61,828 bases of DNA, taken from NCBI GenBank assembly GCA_903918755.1, contig CAIXFN010000087.1, positions 1-61,828 on the forward strand, read 5' to 3'. Position 1 is the first letter of the stretch. Each line of letters opens with the position of its first letter. The notes beneath the pieces are model-generated. The model was given only the letters and a program-made list of their open reading frames with translations. It made no database searches and had not been told where the DNA came from. The translations under genes and the position numbers were made by a program. Positions 10,101 through 19,400 of the stretch are shown here, piece after piece. This DNA comes from an uncultured Pedosphaera sp. Its GTDB lineage: Bacteria > Verrucomicrobiota > Verrucomicrobiia > Limisphaerales > Pedosphaeraceae.

Positions 10101-11225
10101 GTGGTGAGCGCTTCGGCCTGGGCGCCGGACGCCCTGCCGGCGCATTTGCGCCCGCGGGTGGCCATCGTGGGAAACGACCGCAAGGAACTGGCCGCCGGCC
10201 GCGATCTGGCCCTCCTGTGCGCCAACCTGGAGAAAGTCAAAACCCAACCCGCCGGGGAACCCCCGGAATGGCGCCGACTGGCCGCAGAGTGGGAACGCTT
10301 CAGCCTGACCGGCTGGACTTTCGGCGAACTGCCGGAGCGCTTGACGGTCATCGAAGATCCCAAGGTGCCACTTTACGCTTGGCCCGGCCTGCTGGTGGAG
10401 GAGGGCAATGTCAGCGTGCGGCTTTTCCGGAACCGCGAGATCGCCCGGCGGGCGAGTCTGGCGGGGGCGCAGCGGTTGGTGGAGCTGGCGGTGCAGAAAG
10501 ATCTGGGCTGGCTGGAACGCGATCTGCGCGCCCTGGCGCGCTTTGACGCTCTGAATGGGGCGGACGCGCGGGAAGAATTGCAGGCGGATGCCCTGGAACA
10601 TTTGAAGCGGCACATCCTGCCGGGCGACCCCCTGCCCGCTTTGGCCGAAGTGCATTTTCGGGCGGCCGTGGAACAGGCCCGCACCCGGTTACCGGGACTG
10701 GCCAACCAATTGATGGACCGCCTGGCGGGCCTTTTTCAATTACGACAGGAAATCCTGAAGCGCGCCGGGCCCGCCGCTCCCCCCGCCGGCCGCCCCCGGG
10801 CCCTGACCGACCTCAAACAACTCGGAGCCAGTCCGGCTCCGGCCGCCGCCCGACCCGCGTCGCCGATGGCCGCCGAGTTGACGGCACTCATGCCCCGACG
10901 GTTCCTGACCACGGTGCCGTTTGGAAAGTTGCCGGATTATGCGCGCTATTTGAAGGCGTTGCAGATTCGGTGCGAACGGGCGGCCCTGAATCCCGTCAAG
11001 GATCAGGAGCGGGCCCGCCAGGTGGCGCCGTATGTGGCGGCGGGCAAAGAATTGCAGGCCGCCACCCTCCGCACCGTGGAAGCCCGCCAGCGGGTGGAGG
11101 AGTTCCGCTGGCTCATCGAGGAATTCAAAGTGTCATTGTTTGCCCAAGAACTCGGCACCGCGACGCCCGTGTCCGCCAAGCGCCTGGACGAGGCACTGGA
11201 ACGGGCGCGCACCGCGGTGGGTTGA
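7131..11225 (+). CDS. hrpA: ATP-dependent RNA helicase HrpA
   Basis: A DEAH-box helicase of 1364 residues, close to the usual HrpA length of about 1300. Walker A GETGSGKT is at 98-105, the DEAH box at 195-198, SAT at 227-229, and motif VI QRKGRSGR at 395-402. These are followed by the helicase-associated HA2/OB region and a long C-terminal DUF3418 half. HrpA acts in the cytoplasm on RNA; in E. coli it processes mRNA and helps rescue stalled ribosomes. The start at 7131 (MADARMDE) is chosen because the upstream in-frame extension from 6999 has no family similarity. An insertion rich in Asp, Arg and Pro near 785-800 is specific to this protein. Transcribed alone, divergent from the lipoprotein hydrolase. 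Confidence 0.95.
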   Translation: MADARMDEIQALLPQGMLPDWVRLGSRLVRLLRDQHHPASHDAILDRLLAQARESVAWRQRRLAELPPITYPPDLPITARKDDIVAAIRANQVVIIAGETGSGKTTQLPKMCLEAGLGIAAAIGCTQPRRVAALSISQRIAEELNVGWGRGVGCKIRFDDRSSRETYIKLMTDGILLAETQGDPLLSEYNAIIIDEAHERSLNIDFLLGYLKGLLEKRRDLKLIVTSATIDTEAFSRAFNNAPIIEVSGRLFPVEVIYAPYDSQSEENGDITYIEAAVRAAETALCEPGDGDVLIFMPGERDIRETSDLLEGRFGREAEIIPLFGRLSAGDQQRVFSPSARRKLIVATNIAETSLTIPGIRYVIDSGLARLSRYNPRTRTRRLPVEPISQSSANQRKGRSGRVRNGICIRLYSEEDFAERPAFTQPEIQRANLAEVILRMKAFRLGEIETFPFLNPPPPAAISGGYTLLRELGALDEKQELTDLGRDLARLPIDPTLGRMLLQSQQEHATRELLIIAAGLSIQDPRERPLDQKEAAAAAHKRFTDPRSDFLTLLNVWNAVHDQWEALRTQGQRRKFCKAHFLSYLRLREWQDLHAQLHGALENLGNLRLNESNAAYEAIHRSILTGLLGHVATRTEKNVYKGAGNRELNVFPGSALYERGEKPKPGRARHPQKSAPAPAGNQPAWVVAGEIVETSQLFARTLAGIEPEWIVQLAPHFCQFTHQNPRWSVTAGKVLVDERVTLYGLEVFRRAVAYGNINATDATAIFIRSALVEEDLLPEPPRGRHDDDDLRPEPEPAKLPARYAFVEHNRQVRHKIATWQTRARRHDFGNLDEAMFAYYSRHLTQVSSIQELNRALGEKTVPDFLHATEAELTGGIDLSYDAEAFPDAAHLGGQPVPLSYAYAPGEERDGVTIELALGLAQTLPAAAVEWAVPGLREAQIAELLRALPKALRRDLMPFPPKVTEIARDLRPTGQSLLQDLARFIRERYGVVVSASAWAPDALPAHLRPRVAIVGNDRKELAAGRDLALLCANLEKVKTQPAGEPPEWRRLAAEWERFSLTGWTFGELPERLTVIEDPKVPLYAWPGLLVEEGNVSVRLFRNREIARRASLAGAQRLVELAVQKDLGWLERDLRALARFDALNGADAREELQADALEHLKRHILPGDPLPALAEVHFRAAVEQARTRLPGLANQLMDRLAGLFQLRQEILKRAGPAAPPAGRPRALTDLKQLGASPAPAAARPASPMAAELTALMPRRFLTTVPFGKLPDYARYLKALQIRCERAALNPVKDQERARQVAPYVAAGKELQAATLRTVEARQRVEEFRWLIEEFKVSLFAQELGTATPVSAKRLDEALERARTAVG

Positions 11226-11237
11226 CCCACACCGGGC

Positions 11238-11597
11238 TTAGCGGATCAACCGGATGCAGGCGGGGTACTGGTATTCCACCCCATCCGACCCTTTGACCGC
11301 GGCGACGATCGACAGGATGAGCGAGCCGATGCTGATCACAAACAGCAAGGGGATCCCGATCAAGATGAGGGCCAGCGGGATGCAAAGCACCGCGTAGATG
11401 ATCAGCGAAATGTGGAAGTTCAAGGCTTCCCGGGCATTGCTGGCCACGATCGGCGATTCGTTGCGCATCACGAGGTAAACCACCAACGGCAGCAGAAAGG
11501 GGACCCCGAGCAGCGGGGAAAGGTGGCTAAGAACAATCCAGATCCGCTCGGAACCGGTGAGACCGATGCGGGGCGGTTCAATAATTTGGTATTCCAT
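11238..11597 (-). CDS. DUF4870 membrane protein
   Basis: A 119-residue protein with three to four hydrophobic segments and the DUF4870/Tic20-like pattern: SHLSPLLG, then VMRNESP, then NAREALNFHIS, and paired C-terminal helices. The function is unknown; family members are inner-membrane proteins. The ATG at 11597 is preferred over a TTG at 11624. Convergent with hrpA, 12 bases from its stop. Confidence 0.8.
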   Translation of the reverse strand: MEYQIIEPPRIGLTGSERIWIVLSHLSPLLGVPFLLPLVVYLVMRNESPIVASNAREALNFHISLIIYAVLCIPLALILIGIPLLFVISIGSLILSIVAAVKGSDGVEYQYPACIRLIR

Positions 11598-11710
11598 AAG
11601 TTGGGCCAGTTTTGGCGGGAACAACCCCGCCCGTTCATTCTGTCATAAAGACCCTGCCCGATCGCCAAAGTTTCAGCAATTATAATGCCCCGAACGGATT
11701 GTAAACTGAT

Positions 11711-14700
11711 CTAACCGGCGAGGAGGTCCTGGATTTCGTCCCAACTCAAAGCCCCGGTGAGTTGCTCCTCCCCGGCCAGCATCCCTGCGAAGAGGGCCCG
11801 CTTGCGGGACTGGAGTTGCAGAATCTTCTCCTCCACGGTGTCGCGGGCGATGAGCTTGTAGCTGGTCACGACATTGCGCTGGCCGATCCGGTGGGCGCGG
11901 TCGGTGGCCTGCGCTTCGACCGCCGGATTCCACCAGGGATCGAAATGGATGACGGTGTCCGCGCCCGTCAGGTTCAAGCCCACGCCGCCGGCCTTGAGGC
12001 TGATCAGGAAAACGGGGATGCCGGCATCCCGCTGGAATTTGGCCACCTCGCCAGCCCGATCCCGGGTGGAACCGTCCAGGTAGCAATAAGTCAACTCACG
12101 CGCCTGCAATTCCTCGCGCAGCAAATCCAGCATGCTCGTGAACTGGCTGAAGACCAGGACGCGGTGACCGCCATCCAGGATTTCCTCCAGCAGTTCCCCA
12201 AACAACTCCACCTTCCCGGAAGGCTCCAGGGGGCGATCCCCCAGGCCGGCCGCCAGCAGGCGGGCATCGCAACAAATCTGGCGCAACCGCAGCAGGGTGG
12301 TGAGGGCGAGCATCCGGCCTTTCCCGGCGGCGCTGGCATCGGCGGCCGCTTGGATTTCCTGGCGACCGGCTTCGAGCACCTGCTGATAGAGAGCGCGCTG
12401 CTGGGCGCCGAGTTCGCAATAGCTCACCTGCTCGATCTTCTCCGGCAAGTCCTGCGCTACTTCCCGCTTCAAGCGACGCAAAAGGAAGGGTCGCAACCGC
12501 CGGGCGAGCCGGGACTGCGCGGCGGCGTTTTTCTCCCGCACGATGGGAATCTCGTAGCGTTCCCGGAAATCCGCCGCCACCCCAAGGTAACCGGGCATGA
12601 GAAAGTCGAAGATCGACCACAGGTCCAACACCGAGTTTTCCAACGGTGTGCCGGTGAGCACCAGCCGATGGGCGGCCCGGATGGCTTTAACCGCCTGGGC
12701 GTTCTGAGTCTGGCGGTTTTTAATGTGCTGGGCCTCATCCAGCACGACAGTCTCAAAATCCCAGCTGCGGTAAGCTTCCGCATCGCGGCGCAACAAACTG
12801 TAGCTGGTGATCACCAAATCGTGGCTCGGAACCGTGGCAAACTGTTCCTGCCGGCGGGGGCCGTGCAGGGCCAGCACCCGCAAATCCGGCGTGAATTTTG
12901 CCGCTTCGGCGGCCCAGTTGAAAACGAGGGAGGTGGGACAGACGATGAGCCAGGGTCGCCGCGCGCCCGTCCCAGCGGAACTCCGCAGCGAGTTGACCAG
13001 GGCAAGCACTTGGAGGGTTTTACCCAAACCCATTTCATCCGCCAGGATGCCGCCGAAATGATTGCTCCGCAGGAAACTCAACCAGGCCACCCCCTCCTTT
13101 TGGTAGGGGCGCAAGACACTTTCCAGCGGCCCCAAAGGCAGAGCGGTTACTTTGACTTCCCCCCGCTGTTGGGCCGAGCGTTGGGACCAGGCGGCGGGAG
13201 CCTGCACCTGCCAAGTCGTCTGTGCCCGCAGCGTGGCATCCAGAAAACCGGCCTGGCGGTTGTCGAGCCGGTAGCCGGCGGCATGCTGACGGGGGGCGCA
13301 ATCCAGCAGCACCTCCTGCAATTCCTCCACCGCTCCGGTGTCGAGCAGGGCGAACTTGCCATTTTTCAACCGGGTGTGGCTTTGACCTGAAAGAAGCAAC
13401 CGTTGAATATCCGCCGGGGCAAATTGTTCGCCGCCCGTGGTCTTGTAGGCCACGTTGAGATCAAACCATTGCTCGCCGGAGGGCGTAATTTGGAACCGGG
13501 GCTCGATGCGTTCGAGGTTTTGGCGGGTGCTGCGATCCAAGCGCTCTTCCAGGGTCACTTCCCATTCGCGCTCCAGGCGGGGAAATTCCCGGGCGAAAAA
13601 GTCCAGTACCGGATTCTGGCCGCGAATATGCAGCAACCCGGCAGCGTCCGGACCGAGAAAGCCGGAACGCTGCAATCGCTGGAGCGCGGCCTGCTCGGCG
13701 GCAATGTCCCGGGTGCCGTAGCGCAGCGGGGAAGCCGGATCCGGCAGCCAGAGTGCATCCGTCGCCGCGGCGAGCCCGGGCGTTACGCGGTCGTTGCCGT
13801 AAAGGCACTCCAACTTGGCATCGAGCATCGCCAACCCGCCGGTGAGCTGCAGGCGGAAACGCGGCCGGGCCGTCTCCAAAACAAAGTCCGCCGGATCAAA
13901 ATTGGCGGTGAGATCGCATTGCTCCGCCAGACGGGGCCAGTCCACATTCATGAATTGCGGCACCCGGAGACGCGGCAAGCGCAGCTCGTCGGTCAATAAT
14001 CCTTCCATTCCGGCGGGCAGTCCCAAAGGTCGGAGGGTGCGTCCCAGCAGCACCCAGGCCACCGCGCCCCGGAGAAGACCGGCGGGGATGGCTCCCGTGA
14101 CGCGGAGGGTGATTTCACCGTTGGGTTCCAACCGGGCCACCACTGGTAGGCGCAGAGGCTCCGCCGAAATCGAAATCGCATCCGCTTTACCCAGCGTCAC
14201 GCGGGGGTGCCCCGTGAGCAGGGGCAGCAGATTGGCCAGCCCCGGGGCGTCCAACATCATCATGGCCGGCGCCTCGCCGCCGTTCAGAGCCTCCAGTGCT
14301 TCCAGGATGGCGGTGTCCGCCGGGGAGAGCGTAAAGGCAAGGTCCCGCGGCACGGCATTCAAGGGCGCACGACCAGCCCGCCAGTGGCCTTCCCAATACA
14401 ACATCACCTTGCCCCGGGCGAGGGCCTCAGAAAAATTGGGTGGTAGTATGAGGGACAACTCCAGGGGTTCACCGGCCACGCTGGGCAGCGAGCGGCGCAA
14501 GGTATTGACGGGTTTGGCGGGCCGGGCCGGCGCGGCGGGTGCGGCCGCCGGGCGCCCCGTCGATCCGGGGGTGGTGGCGGCGCTGGCCGCCGGCGCCGCG
14601 GGCAACCGACTTTTCACATAATGCAAGCCCACCGCCACGGAATGGGCGCAAATCATGCCCCGTTGCCGGGAATCGCGACAGGGGCAAAGATTTTCCGCAT

Positions 14701-14881
14701 CCGAGGCACTGCGAATGATCAGTCCAGCCCGGTAGGTGGTGGAACCCTCCTGCACCTGCCCTTTGAGATGCGGGGGCTCCCATTCGGAAGCCAGCACCCG
14801 CCCCCCCGCCAGCAGGGTTCGGGCCGTTTTGACCGCTTCCCAACCCGCCAGCTTGGCGAACAATATGTCATTCAATTCCAT
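11711..14881 (-). CDS. SWIM zinc-finger SNF2-family helicase
   Basis: A 1056-residue SWI2/SNF2-type ATPase. The N-terminus has a SWIM zinc finger with Cys66, Cys68, Cys78 and His80. The middle is a bacterial SNF2-associated region. The motor starts near 590 with a Walker A in LADEMGLGKTLQ (Lys about 621), a DEAQ box near 715, LTGTPLENS, and the C-terminal lobe with YLDGSTRDR, LKAGGVGLNLTGAD and TDRAHRIGQ. Such proteins translocate on duplex DNA and remodel protein-DNA or RNA polymerase complexes; the target here is unknown. It lies 31 bases after a hypothetical gene on the same strand, probably one operon. Confidence 0.9.
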   Translation of the reverse strand: MELNDILFAKLAGWEAVKTARTLLAGGRVLASEWEPPHLKGQVQEGSTTYRAGLIIRSASDAENLCPCRDSRQRGMICAHSVAVGLHYVKSRLPAAPAASAATTPGSTGRPAAAPAAPARPAKPVNTLRRSLPSVAGEPLELSLILPPNFSEALARGKVMLYWEGHWRAGRAPLNAVPRDLAFTLSPADTAILEALEALNGGEAPAMMMLDAPGLANLLPLLTGHPRVTLGKADAISISAEPLRLPVVARLEPNGEITLRVTGAIPAGLLRGAVAWVLLGRTLRPLGLPAGMEGLLTDELRLPRLRVPQFMNVDWPRLAEQCDLTANFDPADFVLETARPRFRLQLTGGLAMLDAKLECLYGNDRVTPGLAAATDALWLPDPASPLRYGTRDIAAEQAALQRLQRSGFLGPDAAGLLHIRGQNPVLDFFAREFPRLEREWEVTLEERLDRSTRQNLERIEPRFQITPSGEQWFDLNVAYKTTGGEQFAPADIQRLLLSGQSHTRLKNGKFALLDTGAVEELQEVLLDCAPRQHAAGYRLDNRQAGFLDATLRAQTTWQVQAPAAWSQRSAQQRGEVKVTALPLGPLESVLRPYQKEGVAWLSFLRSNHFGGILADEMGLGKTLQVLALVNSLRSSAGTGARRPWLIVCPTSLVFNWAAEAAKFTPDLRVLALHGPRRQEQFATVPSHDLVITSYSLLRRDAEAYRSWDFETVVLDEAQHIKNRQTQNAQAVKAIRAAHRLVLTGTPLENSVLDLWSIFDFLMPGYLGVAADFRERYEIPIVREKNAAAQSRLARRLRPFLLRRLKREVAQDLPEKIEQVSYCELGAQQRALYQQVLEAGRQEIQAAADASAAGKGRMLALTTLLRLRQICCDARLLAAGLGDRPLEPSGKVELFGELLEEILDGGHRVLVFSQFTSMLDLLREELQARELTYCYLDGSTRDRAGEVAKFQRDAGIPVFLISLKAGGVGLNLTGADTVIHFDPWWNPAVEAQATDRAHRIGQRNVVTSYKLIARDTVEEKILQLQSRKRALFAGMLAGEEQLTGALSWDEIQDLLAG

Positions 14882-14912
14882 GCGAATCGTCGGCTCGGGC
14901 GACTCCCGGGCA

Positions 14913-15593
14913 TCAACGCGGTGGCAGGGAACGCAGGACCTTGATGGCCTCGGGGGTCTTGTAATGGCGCTTGAGGCCGAGTTCCGTCAGCATACCCGCC
15001 GGCACACGCTGGATGAACTCCGGAAAGGTGCGATCCACGCGGTCGCGGATCAGTTTCTGGCCCGTTTTGGAAGCCCAGAATTCCTCCTCCACCTTGGCGA
15101 GCGCAATACCCGCCTCGTCGGGAGTCATGTTTTCGCGCTTGGCCAGATACCAAACCAATTCCTGATCCCCCGGCAGGCAGACCGGGAACGGGATGAATTT
15201 CAGCACCACATCCTGCTCGCCATCAGCCGCGGCATCCACCGGACGGACTTTGACGGCGCCCACGAACTGGTTGCCGTCGGGCAACGCCACTTCCACGGAG
15301 AGGGTTTGCTCCTTCTTGTCCGGCTTGACGGTGATGTCGCCATCGCCAAAGGAAGCGGCAAGCTGCAATTTCACCGCGTCAATGCTCTTGGCATCCAGGT
15401 CCGGAAGTTCCAGCTTTTCGCAAAATTTGTCAAAGGCCATGACGCGGGCCTTCGCTCGCAATTCCTGTTCCACCGCTTCGTAAATCTTGCCGGCCAGCCC
15501 GGCGTCATGGGTGGCCTTGGGCAACACCCGCTTGAGCAACTCCAGCAACTGGGCTTCGTTGGTCTTCGAAACCTTGGTTTTTTCTTTTTTCAT
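14913..15593 (-). CDS. Hypothetical protein upstream of SNF2 helicase
   Basis: A 226-residue soluble protein with a lysine-rich N-terminus (MKKEKTKVSK) and no signal peptide or membrane segment. I do not recognise the family. The N-terminal half is alpha-helical and charged. The middle looks like a beta-sheet domain (QTLSVEVALPDGNQFVG). The C-terminus is a helical region with FPEFIQRVPAGM. It probably starts the transcript that includes the SNF2 helicase 31 bases downstream, so a shared DNA-related role is possible but unproven. Confidence 0.65.
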   Translation of the reverse strand: MKKEKTKVSKTNEAQLLELLKRVLPKATHDAGLAGKIYEAVEQELRAKARVMAFDKFCEKLELPDLDAKSIDAVKLQLAASFGDGDITVKPDKKEQTLSVEVALPDGNQFVGAVKVRPVDAAADGEQDVVLKFIPFPVCLPGDQELVWYLAKRENMTPDEAGIALAKVEEEFWASKTGQKLIRDRVDRTFPEFIQRVPAGMLTELGLKRHYKTPEAIKVLRSLPPR

Positions 15594-15840
15594 AGTTCAA
15601 AAATGGGACGCATTTGTGCGGCATTTCCGCCCGCAACGCAATGCTTTGGTGGCGGAATCGGCAGGGGATTGCCCCCCGAACTATTCCCGCCGACGGGCCG
15701 GCCCTGGCGACGGAATGAACATCGTGACAATTCGCCGTTGTAATCTCCCAAATTCCGGCGTTTACTCAACTTGCGAGAAGAGGCAACCGACCTTTTCCTC
15801 GCGTTTCACACGCCGTTCAGTCACATAGTTTATCCCGAAA

Positions 15841-16767
15841 ATGGCTGCCAAAAGGCAACGCAAGCAAGCACCCAACCGCCGCCTCGGGACCCGTCCCGGA
15901 AACACATGGGGCTTCACGCTGATCGAACTTCTGGTGGTGATCGCGATCATTGCAATCCTCGCGGCGCTGCTCCTGCCCGCCTTGAGCAAGGCCAAAGCGA
16001 AGGCCAAAGGCATCAGTTGCCTCAGCAACATGCGCCAACTCACCCTGGCCTGGGTGCAGTATTGCCATGACAGCAACGACCGGGTGCCCTACTCCGATTC
16101 GGCCACCCCGGCCTCGCCCGACCCCAAGACTGACCCTTATACCTGGGTGACGGGCTGGCTGGATTATAACCCTGACAACCGCTCCAATTGGGACGTGAGC
16201 GCGGACATCCAGCGGAGCCCCTTGTGGCCTTATTGCGGGAGTTCCACCGCCATCTGGAAATGTCCGGCGGACGACTCCGCGGTGATTCCATCGTCCGGCC
16301 CCTTCCAGAGCCAAAAGGTGCCCCGAGTGCGGAGCATGGCAATGGCCGCCTGGTTTGGTGGCTTTGGCGGCAGCATGGCCGCGCCGAGCGGGGGCCCGGG
16401 TGTGAGCAGCCCGCCGTGGCAACTTTACCTCAAATTGTCGGACGTGCGGGATCCGGGTCCGTCGCTGACCTTGTTGCTCTGGGACCAGCGCAATGACTCC
16501 ATCAGCACCGGGAATTTCTGGATCGACATGACGGGGTATCCTGACCACCCGGAATTGGCCCAGTTTAATTGGGACTTTCCTGCCAGCTACCACAACGGCG
16601 CCGGGGGGCTTTCGTATGCGGATGGCCACGCGGAAATCAAACGCTGGCAGGATCCCCGGACCACGCCACCGATCCGGGGCGATGACTGGACGTGGAAAAT
16701 CATCCCCTCGCCCAGAAATCATGACATCGGCTGGTTGCAATTCCGCAGCACCCGGAAGGCGCAATAG
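15841..16767 (+). CDS. Type II secretion-like pseudopilin with H-X9-DG tail
   Basis: 308 residues with the prepilin motif GFTLIEL at 24-30: cleavage is expected after Gly24 and Glu29 is the conserved +5 residue. A single hydrophobic helix follows. The large C-terminal domain ends in an H-X9-DG signature (YHN...ADGH). This family is greatly expanded in Verrucomicrobiota and Planctomycetes and resembles major pseudopilins of type II secretion or type IV pili. It is processed by a prepilin peptidase and acts at the inner membrane/periplasm. The basic 23-residue leader is typical. No other pilus genes are adjacent, so it is probably one of many stand-alone copies. Confidence 0.88.
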   Translation: MAAKRQRKQAPNRRLGTRPGNTWGFTLIELLVVIAIIAILAALLLPALSKAKAKAKGISCLSNMRQLTLAWVQYCHDSNDRVPYSDSATPASPDPKTDPYTWVTGWLDYNPDNRSNWDVSADIQRSPLWPYCGSSTAIWKCPADDSAVIPSSGPFQSQKVPRVRSMAMAAWFGGFGGSMAAPSGGPGVSSPPWQLYLKLSDVRDPGPSLTLLLWDQRNDSISTGNFWIDMTGYPDHPELAQFNWDFPASYHNGAGGLSYADGHAEIKRWQDPRTTPPIRGDDWTWKIIPSPRNHDIGWLQFRSTRKAQ

Positions 16768-16872
16768 CTGGAACCAGGCCGCGGGCAGGCGCCCCCCGCT
16801 CCGGCTAAATGTCTGCTTGCAGTGACCTTCGAATTGGGGCAGAATCGGGTGATCGCCAGCAAATATTGTGTC

Positions 16873-17877
16873 ATGACCACGCAACAATTCATCGCTGGCC
16901 TGGCTTGCATCTTTGCGTTGTTGCAACCGCCCGCCCGGGCTTCCGCCGGTGCCGCCACCGGCACGGAAGGTGTCTCCTCCGCGCCTGCCTATGTTTTCAC
17001 TTACTTTACCGGCAATGGGGAAGATGGATTGCACCTGGCGACGAGTACAGATGGCTATCACTGGGAAACCCTGAATGGCGGCCGGAGTTATCTTAAACCG
17101 TTGGTGGGCGAATCCAAGTTAATGCGGGATCCGTGTGTGTTACTCGGACCGGATGGCACATTTCACCTGGTGTGGACCACCGCCTGGGCGGGGAAAACGG
17201 TCGGCTACGCCAATTCGAAGGATCTCGCGCATTGGTCGCCACAACGCGCCCTGCCGGTCATGACTAATGAACCGGCGACGGCCAACTGCTGGGCACCGGA
17301 GATCGCTTATGACGAGCAACGGCGGGAGTTCGTCATTTTCTGGTCCAGCACCATCGCCGGCAAGTATCCTGAAACCCTGGGCACGGCAGAGCAAAAGAAC
17401 AACCACCGGATCTATCGCACCACAACGCGGGATTTCCAGACTTTCAGTCCGGCACAATTGTTCTTCGACCCCGGTTTTGTCGTGATTGATGCCACTTTCT
17501 TGCGAACGGAGAAACAGCTCTGGTTGATCTTTAAGGACGAAACATTAAAACCGGAGCGCAAGTATCTGCGCATGGTCAAGGCGGCGGGCTATGAAGGACC
17601 TTTTACGGACTTATCAGCCCCCTTCACGCCGGGCTGGGTGGAAGGTCCCACGGCGCTAAAAGTAGGGGAGGACTACGTGGTCTATTTCGATTGTTACCGC
17701 GATCACCACTACGGAGCGGTGCGCTCGCCGGACCTGAAAACCTGGGAGGACGTCACGGCACGTCTTAGTTTCCCCAAAGCGGCGCGGCACGGGACCATTA
17801 TTGCCGTGCCAGCGGGCATTATTAATGCCTTGCGGACCTTGCCACCGTCCCCAGCGGAATCCGCCGGACAACCCTGA
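16873..17877 (+). CDS. Exported GH43-like five-bladed propeller hydrolase
   Basis: 334 residues from an ATG that begins a signal peptide (cleavage near ARASA). The rest is a five-bladed beta-propeller of the GH43/GH117/levanase-like type. Asp in LMRDPCVLL is the likely general base, HWSPQRALPV and WAPEIAYDEQ are family-typical blade words, and WVEGPTALKVG supplies the likely acid Glu. Members act on plant or algal polysaccharide side chains outside the cytoplasm. The exact substrate is not predictable here. A GTG at 16822 would extend the frame but lengthen the signal region unnaturally. Confidence 0.75.
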   Translation: MTTQQFIAGLACIFALLQPPARASAGAATGTEGVSSAPAYVFTYFTGNGEDGLHLATSTDGYHWETLNGGRSYLKPLVGESKLMRDPCVLLGPDGTFHLVWTTAWAGKTVGYANSKDLAHWSPQRALPVMTNEPATANCWAPEIAYDEQRREFVIFWSSTIAGKYPETLGTAEQKNNHRIYRTTTRDFQTFSPAQLFFDPGFVVIDATFLRTEKQLWLIFKDETLKPERKYLRMVKAAGYEGPFTDLSAPFTPGWVEGPTALKVGEDYVVYFDCYRDHHYGAVRSPDLKTWEDVTARLSFPKAARHGTIIAVPAGIINALRTLPPSPAESAGQP

Positions 17878-17929
17878 ACACCGACTCAAGGTGTGAATTG
17901 TCCGACGGATTCGGCGAGCGGTGCGGGAT

Positions 17930-18304
17930 TTACTTTTGCCGTTTGCGCAAAACCTGCTTCAACTCATCCACATCGCCGGCGCTGAACTTATGGCGCTCGA
18001 TATAATGCAGGAGAAGTGATTTGACCGTCCCGCCATAGACGCGCTCCAGAAAGGCGGCACTCTCAGCCTTCACACACGCGCCCTCGCCGACCTCCGCGCT
18101 GAACAGGTAGTGATTGCGCTCGGGTTTGGCGGAAACGGCCTTCTTCTTGACCAGACGGGTCAGAAGGGTCTTCACCGTATTGGGATGCCAATCAGCGACC
18201 GGCGCGAGGGCAGCCATGATTTCGCTGCTGCGCTGCGGGGATTTGGCCCATAGTACTTTCATGACTTTCCACTCGGCTTCCGAGATTGATGGTACTTGTG
18301 ACAT
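17930..18304 (-). CDS. BlaI/MecI-family repressor
   Basis: A 124-residue winged-helix repressor: SEAEWKVMKVLW, then HPNTVKTLLTRLVKK as the recognition helix region, then a C-terminal dimerisation helix pair. BlaI-type repressors bind short dyads and are usually inactivated by a partner BlaR1/M56 membrane protease. No M56 protease is present next to this gene, so the signal input is not visible. A serine hydrolase of the class C beta-lactamase fold lies 3.5 kb away, but no link is shown. Confidence 0.87.
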   Translation of the reverse strand: MSQVPSISEAEWKVMKVLWAKSPQRSSEIMAALAPVADWHPNTVKTLLTRLVKKKAVSAKPERNHYLFSAEVGEGACVKAESAAFLERVYGGTVKSLLLHYIERHKFSAGDVDELKQVLRKRQK

Positions 18305-18387
18305 ATGTTGTTGTTCTGCTTTTTGTCTTTTGCCTTCGAAACAAGCCCCGAAGGATGTTTTCCGCGCTTGGAGAAAATGAAATATTT

Positions 18388-19302
18388 TCAGCGCGCTTCC
18401 GGCTCCAAGTTTAACTGACCCGCCTGATCGAGCCTTTGGATTTCGGCGGTGTAGCCTTTGCGAAAATTAGGGTACTTGAATTGATAGCCGATTTCCATCT
18501 TTAGTTTGCGGTTTTGCACTTTTTTGTTCGTCAGACCACGCTTGCGCGCGGGATCCTCCGGCCCTTCCGCGTAAGGCGGCATCCATTTGCCGAGCGTTTC
18601 CGACAGCCAGCGCAAAAAATGAATCTGCGCCACCGGTTCATCATCCACGACATTGTAAACCTCGCCCCCCCGCCCGTTTTTAAGTGCCGCCACCATAATC
18701 CCGACCAGATCATCCCGGTGAATCATGTTAATGAACCGCTCCCCCTGGCCGGCAATGCGCGCCTGATTCTTCAGGTATTGCAGGAACAAATGGCCCCGTT
18801 CCGGTCCATAAATGCCCGCCACGCGCAGAATGACGGAGGGGAATTTGGTCTGTTGAAACGCCTCGAGCAGCAGTTGCTCGGCGGCCAGCAGCACTTCGCT
18901 GGTCGCGGTGACCGGCACGGTGGGGCTGGTTTCCTTGACCGGCAAGCCATCGTCCTGGCCGTAAACGCTCGTACTACCAGTGTAAACAAATTTGCGGGGC
19001 GGGGTGGCGGCCAGGTGTTGCAGCAAGTTGCGGGTGCCTTCCAGGTAAACCCGCCGGTATTCCTCCACCCCGCCGGGCGGGCTGGCGGCCGCACAGTGGA
19101 CCACCCAATCGGGGCGTTCGGGCAGCTTTTGCAGTTCCGCCGGCTGGCTGATATCCACCAGCACCGGTTTAATCCCGGCCGCCGTCAGCACCGGCACGGC
19201 AGCCGGATCCCGCCGCACTCCGAACACTTCATGCCCCAGGCGAACTAATTCCGCACCCAAGGGAATTCCAACGTAACCACAACCCACGATCAATACGCGC
19301 AT
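18388..19302 (-). CDS. NAD-dependent epimerase/dehydratase family protein
   Basis: An extended-SDR enzyme of 304 residues. The Rossmann nucleotide-binding motif is VGCGYVGIPLG at the N-terminus. TGSTSVYGQ carries the catalytic Ser and the Tyr of a YxxxK-like site, though the usual Lys is replaced in this divergent YeeZ-like group. RVAGIYGPERG is the family substrate-loop word. It is a probable cytoplasmic sugar-nucleotide or related oxidoreductase; the substrate is unknown. It is 83 bases upstream of the BlaI-type repressor on the same strand and divergent from panB. Confidence 0.8.
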   Translation of the reverse strand: MRVLIVGCGYVGIPLGAELVRLGHEVFGVRRDPAAVPVLTAAGIKPVLVDISQPAELQKLPERPDWVVHCAAASPPGGVEEYRRVYLEGTRNLLQHLAATPPRKFVYTGSTSVYGQDDGLPVKETSPTVPVTATSEVLLAAEQLLLEAFQQTKFPSVILRVAGIYGPERGHLFLQYLKNQARIAGQGERFINMIHRDDLVGIMVAALKNGRGGEVYNVVDDEPVAQIHFLRWLSETLGKWMPPYAEGPEDPARKRGLTNKKVQNRKLKMEIGYQFKYPNFRKGYTAEIQRLDQAGQLNLEPEAR

Positions 19303-19400
19303 GGCCCGATGCTAAAGCGCGGCCGGTCGAACGTCGAGAACGCCCTTCCCCAAACGGAGCGGTTCGCCGGCCGCTGGTCGCTTACGGGAAAACTGTGAAA

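Noticed and set aside
11762-13390. 542-codon plus-strand ORF
   Set aside because: Antisense to the SNF2 helicase motor; the helicase motifs on the minus strand are unambiguous.
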